Positions 1-7,799 of a stretch of 15,190 nt of DNA are shown here, piece by piece. A model generated the notes under the pieces. That model was not told the DNA's origin. It did not search any database and was given only the letters and a program-made list of their open reading frames with translations. The stretch's first letter is position 1, and the number at the start of each line of letters is the position of its first letter. Position numbers and translations under genes: made by a program. Origin of the DNA: Halieaceae bacterium UBA4452 (GTDB taxonomy: Bacteria; Pseudomonadota; Gammaproteobacteria; Pseudomonadales; Halieaceae); contig DGPA01000034.1 of the NCBI GenBank assembly GCA_002389505.1, positions 7,170-22,359 on the forward strand, written 5' to 3'.

Positions 1-211
1 CCAGAGGAATGTTTGGCGTCATAACAAAGGCGATCGCAGTTTGGTTATGACTTTGCGATCGTATCGGGTCAGTGACTTGAGGCCTGTCGACGGGGTAGGC
101 TCACCTACAGAGATAAAACAGAGCCGCGACCACGGGCCGATTCCCACCATGGTGCCGGACTAAGATGCGGTTGCGTAGCGTAGAGAAATTTTGCCGTGAA
201 ACGAACGTGCT
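1..211. other. Left-edge stretch without a confident gene
   Basis: No gene can be called with confidence. One plus-strand frame is open from base 2 to a TAA at 161-163 (about 53 codons) and could be the tail of a gene entering from the left, but its translation resembles nothing I recognise. A second frame gives a short hydrophobic tail ending in a TGA at 48-50. Two interleaved inverted repeats occupy 18-61, which fits a terminator or structured intergenic region better than coding sequence. No clear promoter is seen for the gene starting at 212, and its ribosome-binding site is weak. Confidence 0.4.
18..61. repeat. Interleaved double inverted repeat (A-B-A'-B')
   Basis: Arm A GTCATAAC (18-25) is perfectly complementary to A' GTTATGAC (44-51). 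Arm B CGATCGCA (31-38) is perfectly complementary to B' TGCGATCG (54-61). The A stem extends to 11 pairs if one G is bulged (18-28 with 40-51). Because the arms alternate, the two 8-bp stems cannot form as simple separate hairpins; they would form either a pseudoknot or two mutually exclusive hairpins. Arm B also contains the self-complementary octamer GCGATCGC (30-37). Function is unknown; a terminator, an RNA switch or a mobile-element end are possible. Confidence 0.6.
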
Positions 212-1072
212 ATGACGTTAAACACTGACCATAACAGCGCCTCGATGCTGGGTATTGACTATGGGCAGTGGATCAAGCTGATCGTTTATTCGCTGCTGCT
301 GGTCAACTTTAGTTATTACATTGTCGACGATCTTAATAAGCTCAGTCATACCTACCATGAGGGTTGGAAATGGTTCGACTGGACCTCGGCCTTCGCAACA
401 AGCCTAGATGAATCCGGCTGGTTTATGTTGTTGTTCCTGCTGGAACTAGAAACCTACGTTCTGTCGGACGCTGCTTTTACCCGATTTCGGATAGCACTGA
501 TGCTGGCCGTAAGGGTCTTGTGCTATCTGGTGATAGGTCATGCCGTCGTTGCCTATACCGACCATCTTCTTGACCTCTTCAATCGGCAGCAGCACCTCGA
601 CACCACGTTGTGCAGTTTTGTTGGGGAGGAGCTGTCGTTTACGCGAAATTTGGCGTACTGGGTGCTGGATGCGGCGAACTGTGGCTCGCTATCAAGCGAT
701 CATGTGTTTTTTGTTTTCTCTCAGGGGCAGTTGGTTACCGATCCCTCAGGAATGGAGGTGGAATTGGAATTGGCCTGGGTGGATTTGGTCGAGGTACTGG
801 TCTGGCTATGTATTCTAGCCATGATTGAAATGCAGGTGCAGCTTCAGGACCGTGGTATCACTCAGGGGCGATTGCTGGTCTTCGCCCACATTATGAAATT
901 GACGCTTTATAGCGTTCTATGGTTCATCTGCGCCTATTGGCTTTATCGTGGCCACTGGGTATTTGCTTGGGATGAGGCGCTCTGGATTCTGGGCTTTGTC
1001 GCGATAGGCATGAACCTGTCCCAGTGGCGTAAGGAGATTGAAGCGGACGTCGGTGCGTCGCGTCAAACCTGA
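212..1072 (+). CDS. Multi-pass membrane protein of unknown function
   Basis: A 286-residue protein that I do not recognise. Hydrophobic segments that look like membrane spans lie near residues 19-38, 69-84, 92-115, 188-208, 222-246 and 249-269, so it probably sits in the inner membrane with about six spans. A long loop (about 116-187) separates the two groups of three and carries two cysteines (C134, C157), possibly on the periplasmic side. Aromatic and acidic residues are frequent (Trp, Tyr, Glu/Asp within or beside the spans, for example LLELETYVL). The start at 212 is the first ATG in the frame; the ribosome-binding site is weak. It stands alone: nothing on the same strand is close enough to be an operon partner. 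The coding quality (long open frame, sensible membrane topology) is good, but no function can be assigned. Confidence 0.75.
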   Translation: MTLNTDHNSASMLGIDYGQWIKLIVYSLLLVNFSYYIVDDLNKLSHTYHEGWKWFDWTSAFATSLDESGWFMLLFLLELETYVLSDAAFTRFRIALMLAVRVLCYLVIGHAVVAYTDHLLDLFNRQQHLDTTLCSFVGEELSFTRNLAYWVLDAANCGSLSSDHVFFVFSQGQLVTDPSGMEVELELAWVDLVEVLVWLCILAMIEMQVQLQDRGITQGRLLVFAHIMKLTLYSVLWFICAYWLYRGHWVFAWDEALWILGFVAIGMNLSQWRKEIEADVGASRQT

Positions 1073-1265
1073 CCGCAGGCGACCGTCGATTTCAGGTCAC
1101 CTGGGGCGGTGTTGCCCGTGCTCGGGCGGGCGCCCAGAATGGCTTCGACACCGCGGCACAGCGGGCAATTTTTGGTGATAGCATAGTTCACGCTGGTAAG
1201 CGGTTTCTGCTCAGATGTCGCCGCGCAATGCTTTGGTATCGATCATAGCCAGAGCAAACCCTAGG

Positions 1266-1453
1266 CTAGCTGAGGACAACACCCGAGTATTGTCGCTCGG
1301 CAGGTAGTACAGCTTCGACCTTGTACCTGAGACTCATGCCGTAGGTATGCGGCACATCGTAGGAGTCTCAGTAATGGTCTGATCGTTCAGCACTGTATCG
1401 CCTGCACAGTGCTCGTCGACAAACTGCCAGCTAACATTGGCCTGCCACGGCAT
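1266..1453 (-). pseudogene. Possible remnant of a TonB-dependent receptor C-terminus
   Basis: On the minus strand an open stretch begins at ATG 1453 (MPWQANVSWQF...) and runs 39 codons to a TGA at 1336-1334. In an overlapping frame, 1361-1266 reads YDVPHTYGMSLRYKVE followed by 15 more codons and a TAG. The segment VPHTYGMSLRYKV resembles the last beta-strand of TonB-dependent outer-membrane receptors, which commonly end in a pattern like P-x-T-[YW]-G-[VLM]-[ST]-L-R-Y-x-[FV]. The intact family is 700 residues or more, so at most the extreme tail survives, with a frameshift. The similarity is short and judged by eye; chance is possible. Confidence 0.25.
1328..1370. repeat. Nested inverted repeat
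   Basis: TGAGACTC (1328-1335) pairs perfectly with GAGTCTCA (1363-1370). Inside it TGCCG (1337-1341) pairs with CGGCA (1350-1354), giving a two-tier hairpin. There is no T-run on either side, so it is not a classical terminator. It overlaps the possible receptor remnant. Confidence 0.45.
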
Positions 1454-1518
1454 GCCATGTTACATCGCACATGTCATTAGCGCCTTTGATAGCACGCCTT
1501 TGTTACTTTGGCCGCGCG

Positions 1519-4500
1519 CTACACGTCGCTGGCCGCGGTTTTTTTCCATTGATAATAAATGACCGGGATCACCAGCAGCGTCAAGACCAGCGCACTGACC
1601 ATTCCGCCCACCATGGGCGCCGCTATGCGGCTCATCACTTCAGAGCCTGTGCCCGTACCCAGCAAAATAGGCAACAGGCCCAATATAATCGTAGCGGCAG
1701 TCATCATCACTGGGCGCGCGCGCATGCCCGCGCCCCGCGTCACCGCCTCTCGGAGGCGGGCTGGCGTCGGCTCCACGCCTTCGGCCTGACACTCGCGCAT
1801 AAGCGCGTCATAAGATTGGTTCAAATACACCAGCATAATGATGCCAATTTCAACTGCAATGCCTGCCAAGGCTATAAACCCCACAGCCACCGCAACAGAA
1901 AAATTGAAGCCCAGTAGGTACATCAACCAAATTGCACCCGAGAGTGCCAGTGGTACGGCACCCAAAATCATGACTACCTCGGCGAAGCGTCGGAAATTCA
2001 CATACAGCAACGTTGCAATAACCAAGAGAGTGAGCGGCAGTACATAGGCCAGTTTCTGCTTGGCGCGCAGCATGTACTCATACTGCCCAGACCACATTAA
2101 CGAGTAGCCCGGTGGCAAGTCGACCTCTGCTGCGACAATAGCTATCGCCTGCTCAACATAGCTACCGATATCCTGCCCCGCAATATCGATAAACGTCCAG
2201 CCATTAAGCCGCGCGTTTTCACTTTTGATCGCTGGCGGGCCATCATCGACATAAATACGTGAGACATCACCTAAGGTTATCTGTTGTCCCGTTGCCGTGA
2301 CGATAGGGAGTAGCGCCAGCGCCTCTGGAGAATCCCGATAGGACTGGGGATAACGCACGTTTACAGGATAGCGCGCAGAACCTTCGATAGTTTCTGTGAC
2401 CGACATACCGCCAATAGCCGTCGCGACTACTTGCTGTATATCAGCAATGTTGAGGCCATAGCGCGCAGCTTGTTCGCGGCGTATATCGACCTTGATATAG
2501 CGGCCACCGGCAACACGCTCAGCATAAACCGAGGCCGTACCCGGTAATTTTGCCAGCACAGTCTCCAAGCGTTGACCTATCTGCTCGATGACGGCCAAAT
2601 CAGGACCGGCCACCTTAATGCCTACAGGGGTTTTGATACCCGTAGCCAGCATATCGATTCGTGTTTTTATCGGCATCACCCAAGCGTTAGTGAGCCCCGG
2701 AAAACGCACCAGACTGTCGAGCTCAGTCCTGAGACGCTCCGGTGTCATACCGGGACGCCACTGATCTCGTGGTTTGAATTGAATGACCGTCTCAATCATT
2801 GTCAGGGGCGCCGGATCGGTCGCAGTTTCAGCGCGTCCGATCTTGCCGAATACATGCGCTACTTCAGGCACGCTGGCAATTAATTTGTCGGTCTGCTGCA
2901 AAATTTCCCGCGCTTTGCCCACTGACAAACCCGGATAGGTTGTGGGCATGTACATCAAATCACCTTCGTCTAACGGTGGCATGAATTCACTACCCATCTG
3001 TGTCACGGGCCAAAAGCTGATGCCGGTGACTAACACCGCCAGTAATAATGTGCTTTTAGGCGCGCGCAACACGAGCGCCAGCACTGGCAGATAGCTGCGC
3101 ATCAATAAGCGATTAATCGGATTACGATCTTCAGCGAGGACTTTGCCGCGAATAAAATAGCCCATGAGTACCGGTACAAGCGTCACTGCAAGACCGGCAC
3201 TGGCTGCCATCGCATAAGTTTTGGTAAACGCCAACGGCGCAAACATACGCCCCTCTTGCGCTTCGAGTACAAAAATCGGCAGGAAACTGACCGTAATAAT
3301 GAGCAGACTAAAAAATAGCGCCGGCCCTACCTCTGATGCTGCATCTGCTACCACTTGCCACCGGTTTTCTCGGGTTAAGGGCGTTCTCTCAATATGCTTG
3401 TGCAGATTTTCAACCATGACAATAGCGCCATCAGTCATAGCACCAATGGCAATAGCAATGCCGCCCAGAGACATGATGTTGGCGTTAATACCCTGAAGAT
3501 GCATGATGGTGAATGCCGCCAGAATGCCTATGGGTAGCGTTACAATCGCCACCAAACTAGAGCGCAAGTGAGACAGGAACACGATACTGACCAAGGCGAC
3601 GATCAGGAATTCCTCAAGCAATTTTTGCCAGAGATTATCTACAGCACTTTCGATGAGACCCGATCGATCGTAGACCGTCACCAGCTCCACACCGGGCGGC
3701 AGCCCCGCTTTTAGCGACTCGAGTTTGGCTTTGACACCGTCAATCGTCAGCTGCGCATTTTCACCGTATCGCATCACCACAATGCCGCCGACAACCTCTC
3801 CCTCGCCATCAAGATCTGCCACGCCTCTGCGCATCTGTGGTCCGATAACGATTTCTGCAACATCGCGCAGCATTAACGGCACACCGTTGACATCTTGACC
3901 CAGTGGCACGGCACCTAAATCCTCAACACCCGCCAGATAGCCGCTGGCACGGACCATATACTCGGCTTCGGCCATCTCAATCACTGATGCGCCAACTTCT
4001 TGATTCGCGCGTGTAATAGCACGCTGTACATGCGCCAATGGCATGTTGTAAGCGCGGAGTTTTTCTGGATCAACCACTACCTGATACTGCTTGACCATAC
4101 CGCCTAAGGTCGCAACTTCGGCCACGCCAGGCACTGTTTGTAGCTCGTACTTTAAAAACCAATCCTGCAGGCTACGCAGCTCACTGAGATCGTTCTGACC
4201 GGTGCGATCAACCAATGCGTAAAGATAGACCCAACCCACGCCCGTCGCATCTGGGCCCAGCTGAGGGCGCGCATCAGCAGGCAGCGTGGGCGCAACCTGT
4301 GACAGATATTCAAGTACTCGTGAACGCGCCCAGTAGAGATCGGTGTGCTCATCAAAAATGACATAGACAAACGAGTCACCAAAAAAAGAGTAGCCACGAA
4401 CGGTCACCGCACCGGGTACCGACAACATTGCACTGGTGAGTGGGTATGTGATCTGGTCTTCCACGACCTGAGGTGCTTGACCCGGGTAATTCGTTTGAAT

Positions 4501-4644
4501 GATCACCTGCACATCGGATATATCTGGAATCGCATCAACCGGCGTGTTTTTTAGCGACCACAGACCGGCGCCCACTAACACGAGTGCGGCGAACAGCACT
4601 AACCCACGATTCGCAATCGACCAGCGAATAACCGTCTCTATCAC
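1519..4644 (-). CDS. cusA: CusA-type Cu(I)/Ag(I) RND efflux pump
   Basis: The inner-membrane, proton-driven pump of a three-part heavy-metal efflux system that takes Cu(I)/Ag(I) from the periplasm (and possibly the cytoplasm) out through the CusB/CusC channel. Its 1041 residues match the family length (about 1040-1050). The N-terminus (IETVIRWSIANRGLVLF) and the first periplasmic domain (VDAIPDISDVQVIIQTNYPG) are typical. The three methionines that bind copper in E. coli CusA (M573, M623, M672) are all present at a constant offset: M566 (LMYMPTT), M616 (PLTMIET) and M665 (RIDMLATG). Further stepping-stone methionines M391, M403 and M410, the TM4 aspartate D405 (GAMTDGAIVMVEN) and the TM10 glutamate E932 (GIAVEIG) are also seen. 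The E. coli relay lysine K984 appears replaced by V979 (RARPVMMT). The start is GTG at 4644, overlapping the cusB stop as GTGA, so translation is probably coupled. Last gene of the operon. Confidence 0.95.
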   Translation of the reverse strand: MIETVIRWSIANRGLVLFAALVLVGAGLWSLKNTPVDAIPDISDVQVIIQTNYPGQAPQVVEDQITYPLTSAMLSVPGAVTVRGYSFFGDSFVYVIFDEHTDLYWARSRVLEYLSQVAPTLPADARPQLGPDATGVGWVYLYALVDRTGQNDLSELRSLQDWFLKYELQTVPGVAEVATLGGMVKQYQVVVDPEKLRAYNMPLAHVQRAITRANQEVGASVIEMAEAEYMVRASGYLAGVEDLGAVPLGQDVNGVPLMLRDVAEIVIGPQMRRGVADLDGEGEVVGGIVVMRYGENAQLTIDGVKAKLESLKAGLPPGVELVTVYDRSGLIESAVDNLWQKLLEEFLIVALVSIVFLSHLRSSLVAIVTLPIGILAAFTIMHLQGINANIMSLGGIAIAIGAMTDGAIVMVENLHKHIERTPLTRENRWQVVADAASEVGPALFFSLLIITVSFLPIFVLEAQEGRMFAPLAFTKTYAMAASAGLAVTLVPVLMGYFIRGKVLAEDRNPINRLLMRSYLPVLALVLRAPKSTLLLAVLVTGISFWPVTQMGSEFMPPLDEGDLMYMPTTYPGLSVGKAREILQQTDKLIASVPEVAHVFGKIGRAETATDPAPLTMIETVIQFKPRDQWRPGMTPERLRTELDSLVRFPGLTNAWVMPIKTRIDMLATGIKTPVGIKVAGPDLAVIEQIGQRLETVLAKLPGTASVYAERVAGGRYIKVDIRREQAARYGLNIADIQQVVATAIGGMSVTETIEGSARYPVNVRYPQSYRDSPEALALLPIVTATGQQITLGDVSRIYVDDGPPAIKSENARLNGWTFIDIAGQDIGSYVEQAIAIVAAEVDLPPGYSLMWSGQYEYMLRAKQKLAYVLPLTLLVIATLLYVNFRRFAEVVMILGAVPLALSGAIWLMYLLGFNFSVAVAVGFIALAGIAVEIGIIMLVYLNQSYDALMRECQAEGVEPTPARLREAVTRGAGMRARPVMMTAATIILGLLPILLGTGTGSEVMSRIAAPMVGGMVSALVLTLLVIPVIYYQWKKTAASDV

Positions 4645-6053
4645 CGTTGACTGTCCGGCCGTGATGGAGACTGATGATGATTTGAGTGATCCATACTCTG
4701 GTGGTCAACCTCAGCTGGCGCGTCACTAAGCTCTGGGGCCGCAACCTCGGGCTTCACGATCGTTTGACCGTGCATGCCAGCAGTCATAGTGCGGTGTTCA
4801 TAGGTGTTTTTAGCAATCTTTGACATTGCGCCGGCAGACATAAGTGCCGCGGGAGTCTCTAAGCGCTTAAAATCGGAAGTCTTACTCGATTCAGAGTCGA
4901 TTAAAAACTGCGCTGATGTGACAATGTGATCGCCCTCGGCTAAGCCCGCGAGAATTTCTACCTGCTGGCCTGCTATCGCACCTACCCGCACGGCCACCGA
5001 TTTAAACTGGCCCTCTTCAAGCGCTAATACCACCCTGTCTTGACGTCCAGTGCGAATCAACGCCTCTCGAGGAATGACTAGCGTGGGCTGTTGCTCAGCA
5101 GTAGTAATCGATAGATTTGCAAACATTCCCGGCCGGAGCGCTAAGTCCTTGTTATCAATTTTAACGCGTACCCGCAATGTTCTAGCTACTACGTTCATGA
5201 CTGGGTAAACATAGTCTACCTGACCCTGCCAACGACGATCGGGCAAAAAATCAAGGTGCATGGTCACCGTATCACCCTGCTGTACTTTGGCCGCTTGAGG
5301 TTCAAATATCTCGCCAATAACCCACACCTGATCCCAATTCGCAATACTCATCAACGCCATTCCGGGTTTAACATACATGCCCTCTCTGATCGATAACTCA
5401 TTGACTACACCAGATCTAGGGGCATCCACAATGATGGTTCGGGAAATCTCTCGCGCTGATTCGATTCGATCAATCGCGCCCGCAGGCACTTGCAAACTGA
5501 GCAAGCGCTCGCGCGCAGCATCAATAAGCACCGCATTCTGGCGCGTTAACGCCAGCAAAAATTCTTCTTGAGCATTGACCAAGGTCGGGGAATACAGCGC
5601 ATAAAGCGGCTCACCCACGACAACCGGGTCACCAGCTGCGGTGACAAAAAGCTGTTCAATCCAGCCCTCTACTCGGGGGTGAATATGACTGAACTGATCT
5701 TCATCAAACCGAACATAGCCCACCGTTTCTATACGTGACGGTAATATGTCGGTACGAACTAACGCAGTACGTACTCCAAGGTTATTCACCACCGCGGGGT
5801 CAATACGTACCATGCCTTTTGTCGCCGAATTGGTGGTCGAAAAGACGGGGACTAGGTCCATACCCATCGGTGATTTTCCGGGCTGATCGCGACGATAATT
5901 AGGATCCATCGGCGCGACCCAATAGATTGGCTTAGTAGCCGCGGATTCTTTCGTGGCAGTTGCTGAATTATCGGCGCTAAAGTACCCGATGATGGCGAGG
6001 CAAGCCAGCCCCACGAACAGTGCAATCAAGGTTGTCTTTATCGTTGGTTTCAT
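4641..6053 (-). CDS. cusB: CusB-type periplasmic adaptor (membrane fusion protein)
   Basis: The adaptor that links the pump to the outer-membrane channel and passes Cu(I)/Ag(I) to the pump. An open frame starts at ATG 6068, but the internal ATG at 6053 has a good ribosome-binding site (GGAG at 6063-6060, six bases away), so I prefer 6053 (470 residues). Numbered from 6068: an N-terminal membrane anchor (about 10-30), a heavy-metal-binding domain (about 48-76, with APMDP and GKSPMGMDLVP), then the lipoyl/barrel-sandwich, hairpin and beta-barrel domains (IHPRVEGWIEQLFV; PRSGVVNELSIREGMYV; RPGMFANLSI). After the usual end (about residue 404) comes a tail rich in Met and His (M410, M415, H425, M428, M432, H433, H456, M459, H461, H464, H465). 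The tail is not a recognisable CusF fold. Overlaps cusA by four bases; the 6068 frame would touch the cusC stop (TAATG). Confidence 0.93.
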   Translation of the reverse strand: MKPTIKTTLIALFVGLACLAIIGYFSADNSATATKESAATKPIYWVAPMDPNYRRDQPGKSPMGMDLVPVFSTTNSATKGMVRIDPAVVNNLGVRTALVRTDILPSRIETVGYVRFDEDQFSHIHPRVEGWIEQLFVTAAGDPVVVGEPLYALYSPTLVNAQEEFLLALTRQNAVLIDAARERLLSLQVPAGAIDRIESAREISRTIIVDAPRSGVVNELSIREGMYVKPGMALMSIANWDQVWVIGEIFEPQAAKVQQGDTVTMHLDFLPDRRWQGQVDYVYPVMNVVARTLRVRVKIDNKDLALRPGMFANLSITTAEQQPTLVIPREALIRTGRQDRVVLALEEGQFKSVAVRVGAIAGQQVEILAGLAEGDHIVTSAQFLIDSESSKTSDFKRLETPAALMSAGAMSKIAKNTYEHRTMTAGMHGQTIVKPEVAAPELSDAPAEVDHQSMDHSNHHQSPSRPDSQR

Positions 6054-6067
6054 GTTTCTCTCCGACA

Positions 6068-7399
6068 TTAAAGAGCTTCAGCTGCGATGCTCACCTGGCT
6101 GCTATCGGCCAGTAAATAGTTGATTTTTGACGCGCTTTTTTGCTGCGCAACGGCAATACCTAGCCGCTCAATTTTAGCGTTCAACTCTGCAATACGCGCC
6201 GTGACCGCATCAGAAAAATTGCCAGTGTCGTTGTTGTAGGCCGCAAGACTCGAATCCGACTGCGCAGACATCTGTGGCAGCAGTGTAATGTCGAAGAGCA
6301 CTGCCCGCTCATTGAGTCGGGTCAGTGACACCGCAGCTTCCTGAAAGTCGGCAACTAATGTCCGAATCTTTAGCTGCTTATCCGTTTTCAACGCAGCGAC
6401 TCTTGCCGACGCCGCTGACACTTCCTTGTCTTGCCGATTAGTCGTAAACATCGGTACGTCAAAGCTGACACCGATAGAAAAGAGATCTGCTCGGTCACGG
6501 CCGAGTTGATCAGCATCGCGATAACCATACTGCGCCGTCAGACCCCACTCTGGCAGGTATTTTTGTTCTGCTATCGCAACGCTGGTATCGAGCGCCGCAA
6601 GTCGTTGATCAATGACTTGCAGCTGAGGATGCGCAGCAACGGCTTCGAAAGTAGCTTGTGCGTCCGATGCCAAAAGTAGCAATTGCGATTCGGACAGGCG
6701 CATCGAATTATCGGGTAGCTCAACGGCTAGCTCTGCCAGTGCACGAACCCCAATCCATTCGGACAATCTTCGCTGAGCCTGTTGACGCTGTTGAACTAGA
6801 CGCGTCAACCGATCATCAAGACGCGTCAGCTCGACTTGCGCGCGAATTAAGTCTTGTTGCTGGGTGTGTCCGATCGCCGATACGTAACGTGCTCTTGCGG
6901 CGTCAACCAGCTGATCAAACAATGTACGCTCACTATCAATTAAGCGAATCGTCTCTTGTGCCTCATAGGCACTCAACCAAAATTGCTCAACGCGCGCACG
7001 GGCGGTTGCCTGCCGATCTAGTCGTAGCAGGGGCTCTTGCGCCGCTAGCTGCAATTTCTGCTTTCCAGATAAGGCGCGGGTATCACCTCGGGGAAACATC
7101 TGCGTCACGCCAACGAGCAGTTGTGTCATCGGCTCTTGGTTAATATCAAAGCCGTCAGTGGGAAAGTTGGCTGCCGCAAGATTAATCTTTGGGTCGGGCA
7201 AAGTGCCGACGGCTACCGCCTCATCACTGAGTGCCTGCTCTCGGTAAACGCTGCCAGACAACCAGGGGTCCGCTGACAGCGCCAAACTACTCGCCTCTTT
7301 AAGTGTCAATGGCTGCTCCACCATCTCAGCAAAGCTCACCATGATTGACAGTGGCAGGGCGAGCGTTAAACCAACGATCGCATACAATAAGCGTTGCAT
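6068..7399 (-). CDS. cusC: TolC/CusC-family outer-membrane efflux channel
   Basis: The outer-membrane factor of the copper efflux system, forming the trimeric beta-barrel and alpha-helical tunnel that receives metal from CusB/CusA. The frame is open from ATG 7408, but the ATG at 7399 fits the ribosome-binding site AAAGG (7413-7409) with nine bases spacing, while the first ATG is only one base from it; I choose 7399 (443 residues). A signal peptide is visible (hydrophobic stretch LLYAIVGLTLALPLSIMV, likely cut after SFA). There is no lipobox cysteine, unlike E. coli CusC. The body has the two repeated outer-membrane efflux halves with long heptad-like helices (QQQDLIRAQVELTRLDDRL; AALKTDKQLKIRTLVADFQE) and the motif LPDPKINLAAANFPTDGF. 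First gene of the operon; it ends by touching the cusB frame. The assignment to Cu rather than Zn/Co rests mainly on the neighbouring pump. Confidence 0.88.
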   Translation of the reverse strand: MQRLLYAIVGLTLALPLSIMVSFAEMVEQPLTLKEASSLALSADPWLSGSVYREQALSDEAVAVGTLPDPKINLAAANFPTDGFDINQEPMTQLLVGVTQMFPRGDTRALSGKQKLQLAAQEPLLRLDRQATARARVEQFWLSAYEAQETIRLIDSERTLFDQLVDAARARYVSAIGHTQQQDLIRAQVELTRLDDRLTRLVQQRQQAQRRLSEWIGVRALAELAVELPDNSMRLSESQLLLLASDAQATFEAVAAHPQLQVIDQRLAALDTSVAIAEQKYLPEWGLTAQYGYRDADQLGRDRADLFSIGVSFDVPMFTTNRQDKEVSAASARVAALKTDKQLKIRTLVADFQEAAVSLTRLNERAVLFDITLLPQMSAQSDSSLAAYNNDTGNFSDAVTARIAELNAKIERLGIAVAQQKSASKINYLLADSSQVSIAAEAL

Positions 7400-7456
7400 T
7401 ACAGTCATCCTTTAACCATCTTAGTACCTACCTTCTGCACGCAGCATACTCGCCAC

Positions 7457-7468
7457 CGACTCGAGTCG
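7457..7468. promoter_or_regulatory. 12-bp perfect palindrome upstream of cusC
   Basis: CGACTCGAGTCG is a perfect palindrome centred about 63 bases upstream of the chosen cusC start, and its half GAGTC repeats directly afterwards (GAGTCGAGTCGATC). Position suits an operator or promoter element for the copper operon. It matches no regulator consensus I can name. Confidence 0.3.
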
Positions 7469-7503
7469 AGTCGATCAAAACAACTCTCTGGATCTTCTCG
7501 TTT

Positions 7504-7516
7504 GAAATGTCATTTC
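7504..7516. promoter_or_regulatory. Palindrome resembling a CusR/CopR box
   Basis: GAAATG-T-CATTTC is a perfect 6+1+6 palindrome about 110 bases upstream of cusC. It shares the half TGTCATTT with the known E. coli CusR box (AAAATGACAANNTTGTCATTTT), but the spacing differs and there is no cusRS pair nearby. A response-regulator site is possible; so is chance in an AT-rich stretch. It also overlaps the end of the SDR remnant. Confidence 0.25.
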
Positions 7517-7799
7517 ACCATCTCTTTAGGCTCACTTACAGCAGTTTCGCGGGCTTTACTATTCAACCCTTCAACAATTTGCTGAGCACAATCATCAACG
7601 TCCAGAGGGAAAACGAAAATATCAGACGCATCTAGCCCATCTCCATACAACACGGTTTTACCCACTCCAATTCGTTAACACGGCGGGAGATCAAGATTAA
7701 TCGCACCTGACCACGATGTGCATAATTTACCGCTACAGCTTCACCCATCCCACTGGACGCGCCGGCAATCCGAATCACCTGCCGCAATCTGCTTCCCAT
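7510..7799 (-). pseudogene. Frameshifted remnant of a short-chain dehydrogenase (SDR)
   Basis: From ATG 7799 on the minus strand the frame reads a clear SDR N-terminus: IAGASSGMGEAVAVNYAHRG is the glycine-rich nucleotide-binding motif (normally TGxxxGxG), followed by VRLILISRRVNELE, the second strand with the cofactor-discriminating arginines. The frame then stops at TAG 7634-7632. The neighbouring frame continues the fold with LDASDIFVFPLDVDD (the acidic strand-3 motif of SDRs) and ends at TGA 7512-7510. One indel near 7665-7690 joins the two. Intact SDRs have about 250 residues with a catalytic YxxxK; here only the first 90 or so remain and the catalytic half is missing. No ribosome-binding site is visible. 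It lies in the intergenic space upstream of the copper operon and was evidently truncated. Confidence 0.7.

Larger units (their letters stand above)
1073..1518. other. 446-base intergenic stretch between convergent genes
   Basis: No intact gene is seen. It lies between the end of the membrane protein at 1072 and the end of the copper pump gene at 1519, so both flanking genes read into it. A short hyphenated palindrome, CAGGT-C-ACCTG (1093-1103), lies about 20 bases past the first gene's stop. A larger inverted repeat is at 1328-1370, and a possible protein-coding remnant on the minus strand at 1266-1453. No obvious T-run terminator follows the copper operon. Confidence 0.5.

Noticed and set aside
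2..163. Open plus-strand frame entering from the left edge
   Set aside because: Only 53 codons, no recognisable similarity, and it coincides with the interleaved inverted repeats; kept only as a remark on the edge region.
1471..1917. Open frame of 148 codons opposite the end of cusA
   Set aside because: It is the antisense of a strongly supported gene and its translation is low in hydrophobic core residues and rich in His, Arg and Gln, as antisense frames often are.
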